NCBI RefSeq assembly: GCF_001746365.1
Contig: NZ_MJAJ01000037.1
Location: 1-64,000, forward strand
DNA: 64,000 bases
Direction of reading: 5' to 3'
Source: Streptomyces sp. LUP30
GTDB taxonomy: Bacteria; Actinomycetota; Actinomycetes; Streptomycetales; Streptomycetaceae
Part shown: positions 1 to 8,684 of the stretch, piece after piece
Layout of the letters: the number at the start of each line of letters is the position of its first letter
Position numbering within the stretch: the stretch's first letter is position 1
The notes under the pieces: generated by a model
What the model was told of the DNA's origin: nothing
Seen by the model: the letters and a program-made list of their open reading frames with translations, nothing else
Databases searched by the model: none
Made by a program: the position numbers and the translations under genes

Positions 1-813
1 GTCCACGGCGGCCGCGGCTTCGGCCTCGGCGGGTGCCGGGGCGGTGGCGGCGGTCTTGCGGGCGCGGCGCGGCTTGGCGGGTTCCGCTTCCTGGGTGGCC
101 TGGGCCGGGATCTCGGCGGTGGTGGCCGTCGTCTCGGGCTGGGCCGCCTTGCGGGTGGTGCGGCGGCGCGGCTTGGCCTCCGTGCCCTCGGCCGTGTCGA
201 CCGTGCTCTCCGCGGCCACCGCGGTCTTGCGGGTCCGGCGCGGCTTGGCCACGACGGCCTCGGCGACCGGCTCGGCCTCCGCCTCCGTCGCCTTGACGGC
301 CGCGGCGGCGGACTTGCGGGTGCGGCGCGGCTTGGCCTCCGTGCCCTCGGCCGTGTCGACCGCGGTCACGGCCTCGGCCGGAGCCGCCGCCGCTGCCTTA
401 CGCGTGCGGCGCGGCTTGGCCTCGGCTGCCGGAGCCTCGACCGCCTCCGGGGTCTGCGCGGTGACCGCCGTCGCCGCCGCGGCCTTGCGCGTGCGGCGCG
501 GCTTGGCCTCGACGGCCTCCACGACCTCGGCCGTCTCCACGGTGGCCACCGCCGGGGCGGCGGCCTTGCGGGTGGTGCGGCGGCGCGGCTTGGCCTCCGT
601 GCCCTCCGCCGTGTCCACGGCGGCCGCGGCTTCGGCCTCGGCGGGTGCCGGGGCGGTGGCGGCGGTCTTGCGGGCGCGGCGCGGCTTGGCGGGTTCCGCT
701 TCCTGGGTGGCCTGGGCCGGGATCTCGGCGGTGGTGGCCGTCGTCTCGGGCTGGGCCGCCTTGCGGGTGGTGCGGCGGCGCGGCTTGGCCTCCGTGCCCT
801 CGGCCGTGTCGAC
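1..813. repeat. In-gene duplication: 1-201 identical to 613-813
   Basis: Bases 1-201 match 613-813 exactly (offset 612 bp = 204 codons, in frame) within the helicase tail. The left copy starts at the window edge, so the duplicated segment may be longer. Each copy encodes RARK- and RRRTTRK-type basic motifs joined by Ala/Glu/Thr spacers. Confidence 0.95.
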
Positions 814-2865
814 GGCGGTCGCGGCCTCGGCCGGAGCCGTCGTCGCTGCCTTACGGGTGCGGCGCGGCTTGACCTCGGCTGCCGGGGCGTCGACGGTCTC
901 GACCGCGACGGTCTCGACCGCGGCGACGGCCTCGGTCTCGGCCACAGCAGCCGTCGCCTTGCGGGTGCGGCGGCGCGGCTTGGTCTGCGTGCTCTCCGCG
1001 GCTTCGGCCGTGTCGACGACGGCCTCGGCCGCGGGGGCCTCGGCGGTGGGCAGCTCCGTCACGGTCGCGGGCGCGGCCTCGGCGGTCTTGCGGGTCCTGC
1101 GGCGGCGCGGCGTGGCCGAAGCCTGCGTCGCGTCCTCCGCGGGGATGCTCGCGGTGTCCAGGGCCGGGCTCTCCACCGTCGCCACGGCGGCCGCGGCGGC
1201 CTCGGCGACGGGGGCGGCGGCGGCGCTCGTCGCGGTCGTCGCGGCGATCTCCGGCGCGGACCCGTTGCGGGTACGACGACGGCGGCGCGGGGTGCGCGGG
1301 CCGGCCGACTCCTCCGCCACGGTCACGGGCGTCTGCTCGGCCAGGGGAGCCTGCTCGGCAGCGGCGGTCCCGGTGGGTGCGGCCGTCGCGTCGAGGGGAG
1401 AGCCGTTGCGGGTACGACGGCGACGACGCGGTGTGCGCGCCGAACGCTCACGCTCGTCGGAGCGCTCTGCGGGCCGCTCGCCGGAACGCGACTCGCTCCG
1501 GCCGCCCCGGTCGCCACGGCCGCCGCGGTCGCGGCCGCCCCGGTCACCGCGGTCGCCGCGACCGCGTGCGTTGCGGCCGCCCGGCTCGCCCAGGTCCTCG
1601 AGCTCCTCGGCGTCGAGCCCGGCGCGGGTGCGCTCCGCGCGCGGCAGGATGCCCTTGGTGCCGGCCGGGATGCCGAGCTCCTCGTAGAAGTGCGGGGAGG
1701 TGGAGTACGTCTCCGGCGGGTCGCTGAAGTCGAGCTCCAGCGCCTTGTTGATGAGCTGCCAGCGCGGGATGTCGTCCCAGTCGACCAGGGTGATCGCGAT
1801 GCCCTTGGCGCCCGCGCGGCCGGTGCGGCCGATGCGGTGCAGGTACGTCTTCTCGTCCTCGGGGGACTGGTAGTTGATGACGTGGGTGACACCCTCGACG
1901 TCGATGCCGCGGGCGGCGACGTCGGTGCAGACGAGGACGTCGACCTTGCCGTTGCGGAAGGCGCGCAGCGCCTGCTCGCGGGCGCCCTGGCCGAGGTCGC
2001 CGTGGACCGCGCCGGAGGCGAAGCCGCGCTGCTGGAGCTGGTCGGCGAGGTCGGCCGCGGTGCGCTTGGTACGGCAGAACACCATGACCAGGCCGCGGCC
2101 CTCGGCCTGCAGGATGCGCGCGACCATCTCGGGCTTGTCCATGTTGTGCGCGCGGTACACGTGCTGCTTGGTGTTCGCCACGGTCCGGCCGGCGTCGTCG
2201 GGCGACGTGGCGTTGATGTGCGTGGGCTGCGACATGTAGCGGCGCGCGAGACTGATGACGGCGCCCGGCATGGTCGCCGAGAACAGCATGGTCTGGCGCT
2301 TCGCCGGCAGCATGTTGATGATCTTCTCGACGTCGGGCAGGAAGCCCAGGTCGAGCATCTCGTCGGCCTCGTCGAGGACGAGGGACCTGATGTGCTTGAG
2401 GTCGAGCTTGCGCTGGCCCGCGAGGTCCAGCAGCCGGCCCGGGGTGCCGACGACGACGTCGACGCCCTTCTTCAGGGCCTCGACCTGCGGCTCGTAGGCG
2501 CGGCCGCCGTAGATGGCGAGGACGCGCACGTTACGGACCTTGCCGGCGGTCAGCAGGTCGTTGGTGACCTGCGTGCAGAGCTCGCGCGTGGGGACGACGA
2601 CGAGCGCCTGCGGGGCGTCCGTGAGGGACTCGGGCGCGGCGCGGCCGGCCTCGACGTCGGCGGGGACCGTCACGCGCTCGAGGAGCGGGAGGCCGAAGCC
2701 CAGCGTCTTGCCGGTGCCGGTCTTGGCCTGTCCGATGACGTCCGAGCCCGACAGGGCCACGGGGAGCGTCATCTCCTGGATGGGGAAGGCGGTGGTGATG
2801 CCGACGGCCTCAAGGGCCTCGGCGGTCTCGGAAAGGATTCCGAGCTCTCGAAACGTCGTAGTCAG
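1..2865 (-). CDS. DEAD-box ATP-dependent RNA helicase with long basic repeat tail (3' end outside window)
   Basis: The product is an RNA-unwinding ATPase of the DEAD-box superfamily, likely acting on structured mRNA or rRNA. Residues 1-370 hold the full core in order: Q-motif, Walker A AKTGTGKT (47-54), PTREL, TPGR, DEAD (165-168), SAT, ARGID and HRIGRTGR (343-350). Residues about 415-480 are Arg/Gly/Asp-rich, and the rest is an Ala/Glu/Thr-rich tail with 14 basic motifs of the type KPRRRTRK. The gene runs off the left edge, so the C-terminus is missing; 955 codons are visible. The start is a non-standard CTG at 2865-2863 after AGAAGAGG, because no ATG, GTG or TTG lies near the conserved TTFRELGIL sequence. 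The family is certain; the start codon is likely. Confidence 0.93.
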   Translation of the reverse strand, partial: MTTTFRELGILSETAEALEAVGITTAFPIQEMTLPVALSGSDVIGQAKTGTGKTLGFGLPLLERVTVPADVEAGRAAPESLTDAPQALVVVPTRELCTQVTNDLLTAGKVRNVRVLAIYGGRAYEPQVEALKKGVDVVVGTPGRLLDLAGQRKLDLKHIRSLVLDEADEMLDLGFLPDVEKIINMLPAKRQTMLFSATMPGAVISLARRYMSQPTHINATSPDDAGRTVANTKQHVYRAHNMDKPEMVARILQAEGRGLVMVFCRTKRTAADLADQLQQRGFASGAVHGDLGQGAREQALRAFRNGKVDVLVCTDVAARGIDVEGVTHVINYQSPEDEKTYLHRIGRTGRAGAKGIAITLVDWDDIPRWQLINKALELDFSDPPETYSTSPHFYEELGIPAGTKGILPRAERTRAGLDAEELEDLGEPGGRNARGRGDRGDRGGRDRGGRGDRGGRSESRSGERPAERSDERERSARTPRRRRRTRNGSPLDATAAPTGTAAAEQAPLAEQTPVTVAEESAGPRTPRRRRRTRNGSAPEIAATTATSAAAAPVAEAAAAAVATVESPALDTASIPAEDATQASATPRRRRTRKTAEAAPATVTELPTAEAPAAEAVVDTAEAAESTQTKPRRRTRKATAAVAETEAVAAVETVAVETVDAPAAEVKPRRTRKAATTAPAEAATAVDTAEGTEAKPRRRTTRKAAQPETTATTAEIPAQATQEAEPAKPRRARKTAATAPAPAEAEAAAAVDTAEGTEAKPRRRTTRKAAAPAVATVETAEVVEAVEAKPRRTRKAAAATAVTAQTPEAVEAPAAEAKPRRTRKAAAAAPAEAVTAVDTAEGTEAKPRRTRKSAAAAVKATEAEAEPVAEAVVAKPRRTRKTAVAAESTVDTAEGTEAKPRRRTTRKAAQPETTATTAEIPAQATQEAEPAKPRRARKTAATAPAPAEAEAAAAVD

Positions 2866-3293
2866 GGTGCTGCCTCTTCTGTGTGCGCGGTGCGAGGCGA
2901 GCGCGGGGGTCTTTGACGGACCGTGCCGGGGACGTCGGCGGCCTTACGGGCGAGCCGTGAAGGGCAAGCCGTTCGGCACGGGACCACTGCCGACGCTCTA
3001 GCGCTCGTACCGCTGGAGGGTGTCCCTCTGGCCGGCGTACGCAATGTGCCGTACGAGCCATGAGGGCTGTCGGGTCGGAGCCGATCGGGCCACCGACCGG
3101 GCATCCTCATACGTGCGGCCCGTCGAATATTCGGCAGGCGCATTACCACCATACCCCGGAATCGTGCACATGTGATGGCCGATTCGGTCACGTTGTGGTT
3201 GTCACAACGCCGGGGCCGGTCCCGTACGTCTTCGTTGTCACACTGACTGACCAGGGACTTCCACCGCGCGGGGAGCGGGCTATTGTGCGCTTC
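2866..3293. other. Intergenic region between divergent helicase and ferritin-like genes
   Basis: No credible gene lies in these 428 bases; the open frames crossing them are extensions or shadows. The region should hold the helicase promoter and leader (minus strand) and the promoter of the downstream gene (plus strand). A perfect 7-bp inverted repeat with a 5-nt spacer, CGTTGTG/CACAACG, lies at 3191-3209. The half-sequence TTGTCACA recurs near 3235, which could be a regulator site. Confidence 0.5.
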
Positions 3294-4028
3294 ATGACGA
3301 CCTCTGACAAGCCCGAGAACACTGCCGCCGCAACCGGGATCGCCGCCCAGGACTGGGCGACGGCCTCCGCCGACCCGCAGTACCGGGCCGCCGTCGTGGA
3401 CTTGCTGGGTGCGCTGGCGTACGGCGAGCTGGCGGCGTTCGAGCGGCTCGCGGAGGACGCCAAGCTGGCGCCCACGCTGGAGGACAAGGCGGAGCTGGCG
3501 AAGATGGCGTCGGCCGAGTTCCACCACTTCGAGCGGTTGCGCGACCGGCTCACGGAAATCGGTGAAGGGCCGACGGTGGCGATGGAGCCGTTCGTCGCCG
3601 CGCTGGACGGCTTCCACAAGCAGACGGCCCCGTCGGACTGGCTGGAGGGCCTGGTCAAGGCGTACGTCGGCGACTCGATCGCCAGTGACTTCTACCGGGA
3701 GGTCGCGGCGCGGCTGGACGGCGACACACGGGGCCTGGTGCTGGCGGTGCTCGACGACACCGGCCACGCCGGTTTCGCCGTGGACCGGGTGCGGGGGGCG
3801 ATCGACGCGGACCCGCGCGTGGGCGGTCGGCTCGCCCTGTGGGCGCGTCGGCTGATGGGCGAGGCCCTGTCGCAGTCCCAGCGGGTGGTCGCGGACCGCG
3901 ACGCGCTGTCGACGATGCTGGTGGGCGGGGTGGCGGACGGCTTCGACCTCGCCGAGGTGGGCCGGATGTTCTCCCGCATCACCGAGGCGCACACCAAGCG
4001 GATGGCCGCGCTGGGGCTGGCCGCCTAG
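3294..4028 (+). CDS. Ferritin-like fold protein (MiaE-like / DUF3066-type helical bundle)
   Basis: This 244-residue protein is almost entirely alpha-helical. It carries Glu and His residues spaced as in ferritin-like four-helix bundles: E at about 47-50 (GELAAFERL), the segment EFHHFERL near 77-84, and H-A-G-F near 160. In actinobacteria such proteins are annotated as ferritin-like or as relatives of the diiron tRNA hydroxylase MiaE. A bound diiron centre is plausible from the E/H pairs, but the substrate is unknown. The start is ATG 3294 because homology begins there and a TATTGT -10 box ends 7 nt upstream, implying a leaderless mRNA. It is divergent from the helicase. Confidence 0.85.
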   Translation: MTTSDKPENTAAATGIAAQDWATASADPQYRAAVVDLLGALAYGELAAFERLAEDAKLAPTLEDKAELAKMASAEFHHFERLRDRLTEIGEGPTVAMEPFVAALDGFHKQTAPSDWLEGLVKAYVGDSIASDFYREVAARLDGDTRGLVLAVLDDTGHAGFAVDRVRGAIDADPRVGGRLALWARRLMGEALSQSQRVVADRDALSTMLVGGVADGFDLAEVGRMFSRITEAHTKRMAALGLAA

Positions 4029-4176
4029 GGGCCGTGCTCACCGGGGCCGGCGTAGGGCCGGTGGGTGTGCTCGTGGACCGGGGCGGTTCCCCGGGGACTG
4101 TGCGGCGCGCTCACCGTCACCGATCTGGTGGCGCGCTCCTGCACCCCGGTCGCGCGTTCATGGACCGGCGCCGGGC

Positions 4177-4446
4177 CTACGCCGGCGCTGATCGTCGCCG
4201 GCGCAGGCCGGCCGGGCGCAGCAGGAGCGAGAGCGAGGCGGCGGAGACGATCGCCGCGCCGAGGAGGCTCGGCAGGGCCGATCCGGGGCCGAGTGCGCTG
4301 TGGGTGACGAAGTCGCCGAACAGGGCTCCCGCAACGCCCGTCGCGTAGACGAGGGTGTGGACCGGCAGGCGGTGGGACAGGCGGGTGACCGCCGCCCACG
4401 CGAGCACGACACCGAGCACAGTGGAGCCGAGCGCTTCCAAGATCAT
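4177..4446 (-). CDS. Small integral membrane protein
   Basis: The 89-residue product has a hydrophobic helix at about 5-20 (LGSTVLGVVLAWAAV), a second at about 32-50 and a third at about 58-76. It ends in a strongly basic tail (LRRRRSAPA), which should be cytoplasmic. No enzyme motif is seen and the function is unknown. ATG 4446 follows a clear GGAGGGA ribosome site. The gene lies downstream of the DUF3107 gene on the same strand but is separated from it by a strong hairpin at 4568-4619, so it may have its own promoter. From memory, an equivalent small membrane gene occupies this place in mycobacteria. Confidence 0.75.
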   Translation of the reverse strand: MILEALGSTVLGVVLAWAAVTRLSHRLPVHTLVYATGVAGALFGDFVTHSALGPGSALPSLLGAAIVSAASLSLLLRPAGLRRRRSAPA

Positions 4447-4567
4447 GTAGGTCCCTCCCAGACGGCGGGGCTGTGCACCGTGGTCGTAGCCCGTCATACC
4501 CGTGACCTGCGAAATGCAATCCTCCTTCGAGGGGGCTCGTACGCGCACGGGGAACGTACCCGGACCG

Positions 4568-4619
4568 CGAACGCGGGAGGGCCCGACGACCACTCGGTCG
4601 TCGGGCCCTCCCGCGTTCG
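4568..4619 (-). terminator. 24-bp perfect hairpin after the DUF3107 gene
   Basis: Bases 4568-4591 and 4596-4619 are perfectly complementary with the 4-nt loop ACTC. The hairpin begins 5 nt after the stop of the DUF3107 gene. There is no clear U-tract, as is common for streptomycete terminators. Confidence 0.8.
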
Positions 4620-4624
4620 ATCGC

Positions 4625-4852
4625 CTACAGAGCGCCGAAGCCCACCTTGCGCGGGGCGGGCTCGCCCAGCTCGACGTAGGCCAGACGGTCGGCCGGCACC
4701 AGGACCTTGCGGCCGTGCTGGTCCACGAGGCTGAGCAGCTGTGACTTCCCGGCCAGGGCCTCGGCCACCACGCGCTCGACCTCCTCGGGAGTCTGACCGC
4801 TCTCCAGAACGATCTCGCGAGGCGCGTGCAGCACGCCGATCTTGACCTCCAC
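4625..4852 (-). CDS. DUF3107 family protein
   Basis: The 75-residue product matches the actinobacterial DUF3107 family along its whole length: an N-terminal strand (EVKIGVLHAPREIVLE), a central helix (TPEEVERVVAEALAG) and the closing PRKVGFGAL. Its biochemical role is not established. GTG 4852 is chosen because GGAGGGAC lies just upstream and the family starts with (M/V)EVKIG. A TetR regulator gene lies 147 bp upstream on the same strand; the same pair is, from memory, adjacent in mycobacteria (Rv3208/Rv3208A), so a functional link is possible. Confidence 0.92.
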   Translation of the reverse strand: MEVKIGVLHAPREIVLESGQTPEEVERVVAEALAGKSQLLSLVDQHGRKVLVPADRLAYVELGEPAPRKVGFGAL

Positions 4853-4999
4853 GGCTATGTCCCTCCGACGGTCACGAGGTGCGCGGGCGTCCGCGCCGTA
4901 CGCTGCACACATTAGCCCGGTGAGGGGACGTACACGGCGCGGCCGTCCACGCCAGGAGCGAACAGCGGTCGGGAACAAACGGCCGACCGCCCCACGCGG

Positions 5000-5641
5000 T
5001 CAGTGCTGATCGGTTCCGTGCAGCGGGAAACCGGCGATGCCCCGCCAGGCCAGCGAGGCCAGCAACTGGACCGCCTGGTCGCGCGGAACGCTGCGGTCGC
5101 TGTGCAGCCAGGAGCGGGCCACGACCTGGGCGAGGCCGCCCAGGCCGGAGGCGAGCAGCATCGACTCCGCGCGCGAGAGGCCGGTGTCCTCGGCGATGAC
5201 CTCGCAGATCGCCTCGGCGCACTCGGTGGTGACCTTGTCGACCCGCTCGCGCACCGCGGGCTCGTTCGTCAGGTCCGACTCGAAGACCAGGCGGAACGCG
5301 CCGCCGTCGTCCTCCACGTACGCGAAGTACGCGTCCATGGTGGCGCGGACGCGCTGCTTGTTGTCGGTCGTCGAGGCGAGCGCGCCGCGCACGGCCTGGA
5401 TGAGCGACTCGCAGTGCTGGTCCAGCAGAGCCAGGTACAGATCGAGCTTGCCGGGGAAGTGCTGGTAGAGCACCGGCTTGCTGACGCCCGCCCGCTCGGC
5501 GATGTCGTCCATCGCGGCCGCGTGATAGCCCTGTGCGACGAAGACTTCCTGGGCGGCGCCCAGCAGCTGGTTCCGTCGGGCACGGCGCGGCAGGCGTGTG
5601 CCCCGCGGGCGCGCCGCCTCTGTCTGCTCGATGGCTGTCAC
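5000..5641 (-). CDS. TetR/AcrR family transcriptional regulator
   Basis: The 213-residue protein has an N-terminal TetR helix-turn-helix: R-N-Q-L-L-G-A-A-Q-E at about 23-32, then GYHAAAMDDIAERAGVSKPVLYQHF with the recognition helix near 52-62. The all-helical remainder is the ligand-binding and dimerisation domain. The ligand is not evident. GTG 5641 follows GGGAGG at good spacing. The 180-bp upstream gap is unusually A/T-rich for this genome and holds the palindrome GTTTCGAAAC at 5768-5777, a candidate operator for autoregulation, though this is only inference. Confidence 0.93.
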   Translation of the reverse strand: MTAIEQTEAARPRGTRLPRRARRNQLLGAAQEVFVAQGYHAAAMDDIAERAGVSKPVLYQHFPGKLDLYLALLDQHCESLIQAVRGALASTTDNKQRVRATMDAYFAYVEDDGGAFRLVFESDLTNEPAVRERVDKVTTECAEAICEVIAEDTGLSRAESMLLASGLGGLAQVVARSWLHSDRSVPRDQAVQLLASLAWRGIAGFPLHGTDQH

Positions 5642-5767
5642 GCCGCCTCCCTAAGTCGTCCTCATGCGGTGAGCGCCGCGCCGCCATCGTACTTTTCGGT
5701 AACCGTGGCGCGCGCGGTGCGAGCGCAGAATTTCACGGACTGGACGACGACAAAAGCGGTAGATATG

Positions 5768-5777
5768 GTTTCGAAAC
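5768..5777. promoter_or_regulatory. Candidate operator palindrome GTTTCGAAAC
   Basis: This perfect 10-bp palindrome sits in the A/T-rich gap between the TetR gene and the small acidic gene. Assignment to the TetR protein rests on position only. Confidence 0.35.
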
Positions 5778-5821
5778 ATTATGTTCCGGGCATACTCGCG
5801 TCCCGTTCCAGCTCAGCGCCG

Positions 5822-6040
5822 TCAGCGATAGTCCTCCTCGTCGAGCGACACCACGCGTGCCTGTTCGACGAGGTCGGCCTCGTCCGCCCGGGCGGGGTCG
5901 ACGTCCTCCAGGGAGTCGTCGCGCTCCGGCTTGACGTCCGTGGACTGCTCGGCGGCGTCGTTCTCCGGCGCCTCTACGTCGATCTCCCCGAAGTCGTCGT
6001 CCTCTTCGAACGTGCCCGGGTCGGTGGGGTCAACGGACAT
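5822..6040 (-). CDS. Small acidic hypothetical protein
   Basis: The 72-residue product is very rich in Asp and Glu (for example GTFEEDDDFGEIDVEAPEND) and ends with a DEEDYR segment. It has no hydrophobic helix, no cysteine and no recognised domain, and is likely disordered in the cytoplasm. The start is well supported: ATG 6040 follows AGGAAGGGAG. It lies upstream of the TetR gene on the same strand with a 180-bp gap, so co-transcription is uncertain. Function unknown. Confidence 0.7.
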   Translation of the reverse strand: MSVDPTDPGTFEEDDDFGEIDVEAPENDAAEQSTDVKPERDDSLEDVDPARADEADLVEQARVVSLDEEDYR

Positions 6041-6278
6041 GGTGGGCTCCCTTCCTGCGAAAGTCCCTGCGGGGTGCAGGGGCCATGAGCGGGTGCCCTC
6101 GATACGAGCCTAGGAGACACCCGATCCGGACGCTATGCGATCGCTGTGCAGGGTGCCCCCGTTCAGCGCCGGTATGGCGCCGGTGCGGCAGGGAGCGGCA
6201 GCCGCTCGCGGTGCGTCCGGCCCCGCGTGTGACGGCGAACACACAAAGGCGCGTGTGATCGTCTCGTAACATTGCCGC

Positions 6279-7250
6279 ATGTCTTCGACCGAGCTGCCCT
6301 CCGTGCCGCCGACAAGTGTGCTGCCGAAGGCGACCGCGGTACGGGTCGCGGAGGGCGAGCGGCTGCGGTCGGTCGGGCTGCCGGGCGTCACGCTGACGGT
6401 GCGCTCCAGGCCGCCCGCGCGCGAGGGGCTCCCGCCCGCGCTCTATGTGCACGGGCTGGGCGGCTCCTCGCAGAACTGGTCCGCCCTGATGGCCCTGCTC
6501 GACGGGGTCGTGGCGAGCGAGGCCGTCGACCTGCCGGGCTTCGGCGACTCCCCGCCGCCGGACGACGGCAACTACTCCGTCACGGCACACGCGCGTGCCG
6601 TGATCCGCTATCTCGACTCCGCCCGACGCGGGCCCGTCCACCTCTTCGGCAACTCCCTCGGCGGCGCCGTGTCCACGCGCGTCGCCGCGGTCCGGCCCGA
6701 CCTGGTGCGCACCCTGACCCTGGTGTCTCCCGCGCTGCCGGAGCTGAGGGTGCAGCGCACCGCGGTGCCCACGGGGCTGGTCGGACTGCCCGGCGTCGCC
6801 GCACTCTTCAGTCGGTTCACCCGGGAGTGGACGGCCGAGCAGCGCGTCCGCGGTGTCATGGCGCTCTGCTACGGCGATCCCGGGAAGGTGAGCCCCGAGG
6901 CGTTCCGGCACGCGGTCGAGGAGTTGGAGCGGCGGCTGCAACTGCCCTACTTCTGGGACGCGTTGACGCGCTCCACACGCGGGCTGCTCAGCGCCTACAC
7001 CCTAGGTGGCCAGCACGGCTTGTGGCGGCAGGCCGAGCGGGTCCTCGCCCCGACGCTCCTCGTCTACGGCGGCCGCGACCAGCTCGTCGGCTTCCGCATG
7101 GCGCAGCGGTCCGCCCGCGCTTTCCGCGACTCCCGACTGCTCACCCTGCCGGACGCCGGCCACGTCGCGATGATGGAGTACCCCGAGACGGTCGCGCTGG
7201 CCTTCCGGGACCTCCTCGCCGAGACCACGACCGAGACGTCGGGGGGCTGA
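6279..7250 (+). CDS. Alpha/beta-fold hydrolase
   Basis: The 323-residue protein has the alpha/beta hydrolase layout: the oxyanion-hole segment YVHGLGGSS near 50-58, the nucleophile elbow GNSLGG near 125-130, the acid region GGRDQLVG near 267 and the catalytic His in DAGHVAMMEYP near 292. The order Ser-Asp-His is intact, so it should be an active esterase, lipase-like or C-C hydrolase enzyme; the substrate cannot be told. A TAACAT -10 box ends 6 nt before the ATG, so the mRNA is probably leaderless. The next gene starts 7 bp after the stop, so the two probably form one operon. Confidence 0.88.
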   Translation: MSSTELPSVPPTSVLPKATAVRVAEGERLRSVGLPGVTLTVRSRPPAREGLPPALYVHGLGGSSQNWSALMALLDGVVASEAVDLPGFGDSPPPDDGNYSVTAHARAVIRYLDSARRGPVHLFGNSLGGAVSTRVAAVRPDLVRTLTLVSPALPELRVQRTAVPTGLVGLPGVAALFSRFTREWTAEQRVRGVMALCYGDPGKVSPEAFRHAVEELERRLQLPYFWDALTRSTRGLLSAYTLGGQHGLWRQAERVLAPTLLVYGGRDQLVGFRMAQRSARAFRDSRLLTLPDAGHVAMMEYPETVALAFRDLLAETTTETSGG

Positions 7251-7257
7251 GGCCGAC

Positions 7258-8661
7258 GTGGGACGCCACAGCCGGCGTGGGCCCGCCCCCAAGGGCGGCG
7301 CCGAGGGCTCGTCCGGGGTTCCGTCACAGGGATCAGCGCACAGACCCCCTCAGGGAACCCCGGGGGGACCGGCACAGGGGCCTTCGCAGGGCGACACCAG
7401 GGGCGGCCGCGTCCGCGGTCACGACGGCCCTTCGGCGCACGGAACGCCCGGCTTTCCCGACGCGACGCCCGGCCGCGGGGTCCCGCAGGTGCGCGGCGGT
7501 CACCCCGAGCAGCGTGAAGCCGGAGGCGGCTGGGGTGAGTTGAGGGAGCGACAGGCGGGTACCGGGCAGCCCGTGATACCGCGTCAACGACCCAACCCCG
7601 AGGGCGGCCCGCGTCAGGGCCCCCGCCCGGGCCCGCGTCAGGGCCCCCGACAGGACTACCTCGCCGCCTTCGAGGAGGAGGACGACGACGTCTTCGCGCG
7701 CGCCGGGACGCCGTACGCGTCGACGCGCACGCGTGAGGGGAGCCCGCCCGCCTCGGCCGCCGGCGCCCGCACCGTCTCCCGTGGCGCCCACCCGACCGCG
7801 TCGGTGGGCCTCGACGTGGCCGACGAGACGGCGTCCGCCGGCGCGCCGGCCCCGGCCAAGGGCGCCAAGGGACGGACGTTCACCGGCATCGCGGCCGCCG
7901 CCGTCACCACGGTGCTGGCCGTCGTGGTGGCCGGGCAGGTCGCCGACGGGCGGGACGACACCGTCCGCCCGCAGGCCGCGGTCGATCGGGCGGGCGTCGC
8001 GGGCGGCACCGCGCGCAGGGACGACCGGCCCACCCCTTCGGCGTCCACCGGCGCGATCCCGCTCACCTACGCGCAGCGGATGGCCGTCAGGTATCCCCTC
8101 GGCGCCAGGCTCAAGGGGTCGGGCCGGTTCGACGCGGTCGCGGGCGTCGCCAAGGCGCCCGGCAAGGGCCGGAAGTACACCTACCGCGTGGACGTGGAGC
8201 AGGGCCTCGGACTCGACGGCGCGCTCTTCGCCGAAGCCGTGCAGCAGACGCTCAACGACGACCGCAGCTGGGCGCACGGCGGTGCGCGTACCTTCGAGCG
8301 CATCCACTCGGGCAAACCCGACTTCGTCGTCACGCTCGCCAGTCCGGGCACCACCGCCGTCTGGTGCGCCAAGTCGGGTCTGGACACCACCGAGGACAAC
8401 GTCTCCTGCGACTCGGCCTCCACCGAGCGCGTGATGATCAACGCCTACCGATGGGCGCAGGGCTCGAAGACCTTCGGCGACGAGATGTACGCCTACCGGC
8501 AGATGCTGATCAATCACGAGGTCGGTCACCGTCTCGGCTTCGGCCACGTCTCCTGCGACAAGGACGGCGAGCTCGCGCCGGTCATGCAGCAGCAGACGAA
8601 ATTCCTCGACCACGACGGGATCCACTGTCTGCCCAACCCCTGGGCCTTCCCCGGAAGTTGA
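7258..8661 (+). CDS. DUF3152 domain protein, membrane-anchored metalloprotease-like
   Basis: The 467-residue protein has a long Gly/Pro/Gln-rich cytoplasmic N-terminus (about 1-200) and one transmembrane helix near 203-224. The extracytoplasmic DUF3152 domain follows, from about 270 to the end. The domain contains HEVGHRLGFGH at about 420-430, the HExxHxxGxxH signature of zinc metalloproteases. Cysteines near 371, 382, 433 and 460 could form disulfides. The family is widespread in actinobacteria; proteolysis is inferred from the zinc motif. GTG 7258 is 7 bp after the preceding stop. The disordered N-terminus is longer than usual for the family. Confidence 0.9.
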   Translation: MGRHSRRGPAPKGGAEGSSGVPSQGSAHRPPQGTPGGPAQGPSQGDTRGGRVRGHDGPSAHGTPGFPDATPGRGVPQVRGGHPEQREAGGGWGELRERQAGTGQPVIPRQRPNPEGGPRQGPRPGPRQGPRQDYLAAFEEEDDDVFARAGTPYASTRTREGSPPASAAGARTVSRGAHPTASVGLDVADETASAGAPAPAKGAKGRTFTGIAAAAVTTVLAVVVAGQVADGRDDTVRPQAAVDRAGVAGGTARRDDRPTPSASTGAIPLTYAQRMAVRYPLGARLKGSGRFDAVAGVAKAPGKGRKYTYRVDVEQGLGLDGALFAEAVQQTLNDDRSWAHGGARTFERIHSGKPDFVVTLASPGTTAVWCAKSGLDTTEDNVSCDSASTERVMINAYRWAQGSKTFGDEMYAYRQMLINHEVGHRLGFGHVSCDKDGELAPVMQQQTKFLDHDGIHCLPNPWAFPGS

Positions 8662-8684
8662 CGCGCAGAAAGTTCGAGGCCGGC

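Noticed and set aside
44..1687. 547-codon plus-strand ORF made of ALRVRRGLASV-type repeats
   Set aside because: It is the exact antisense of the helicase tail; the repeat and G+C bias keep both strands open.
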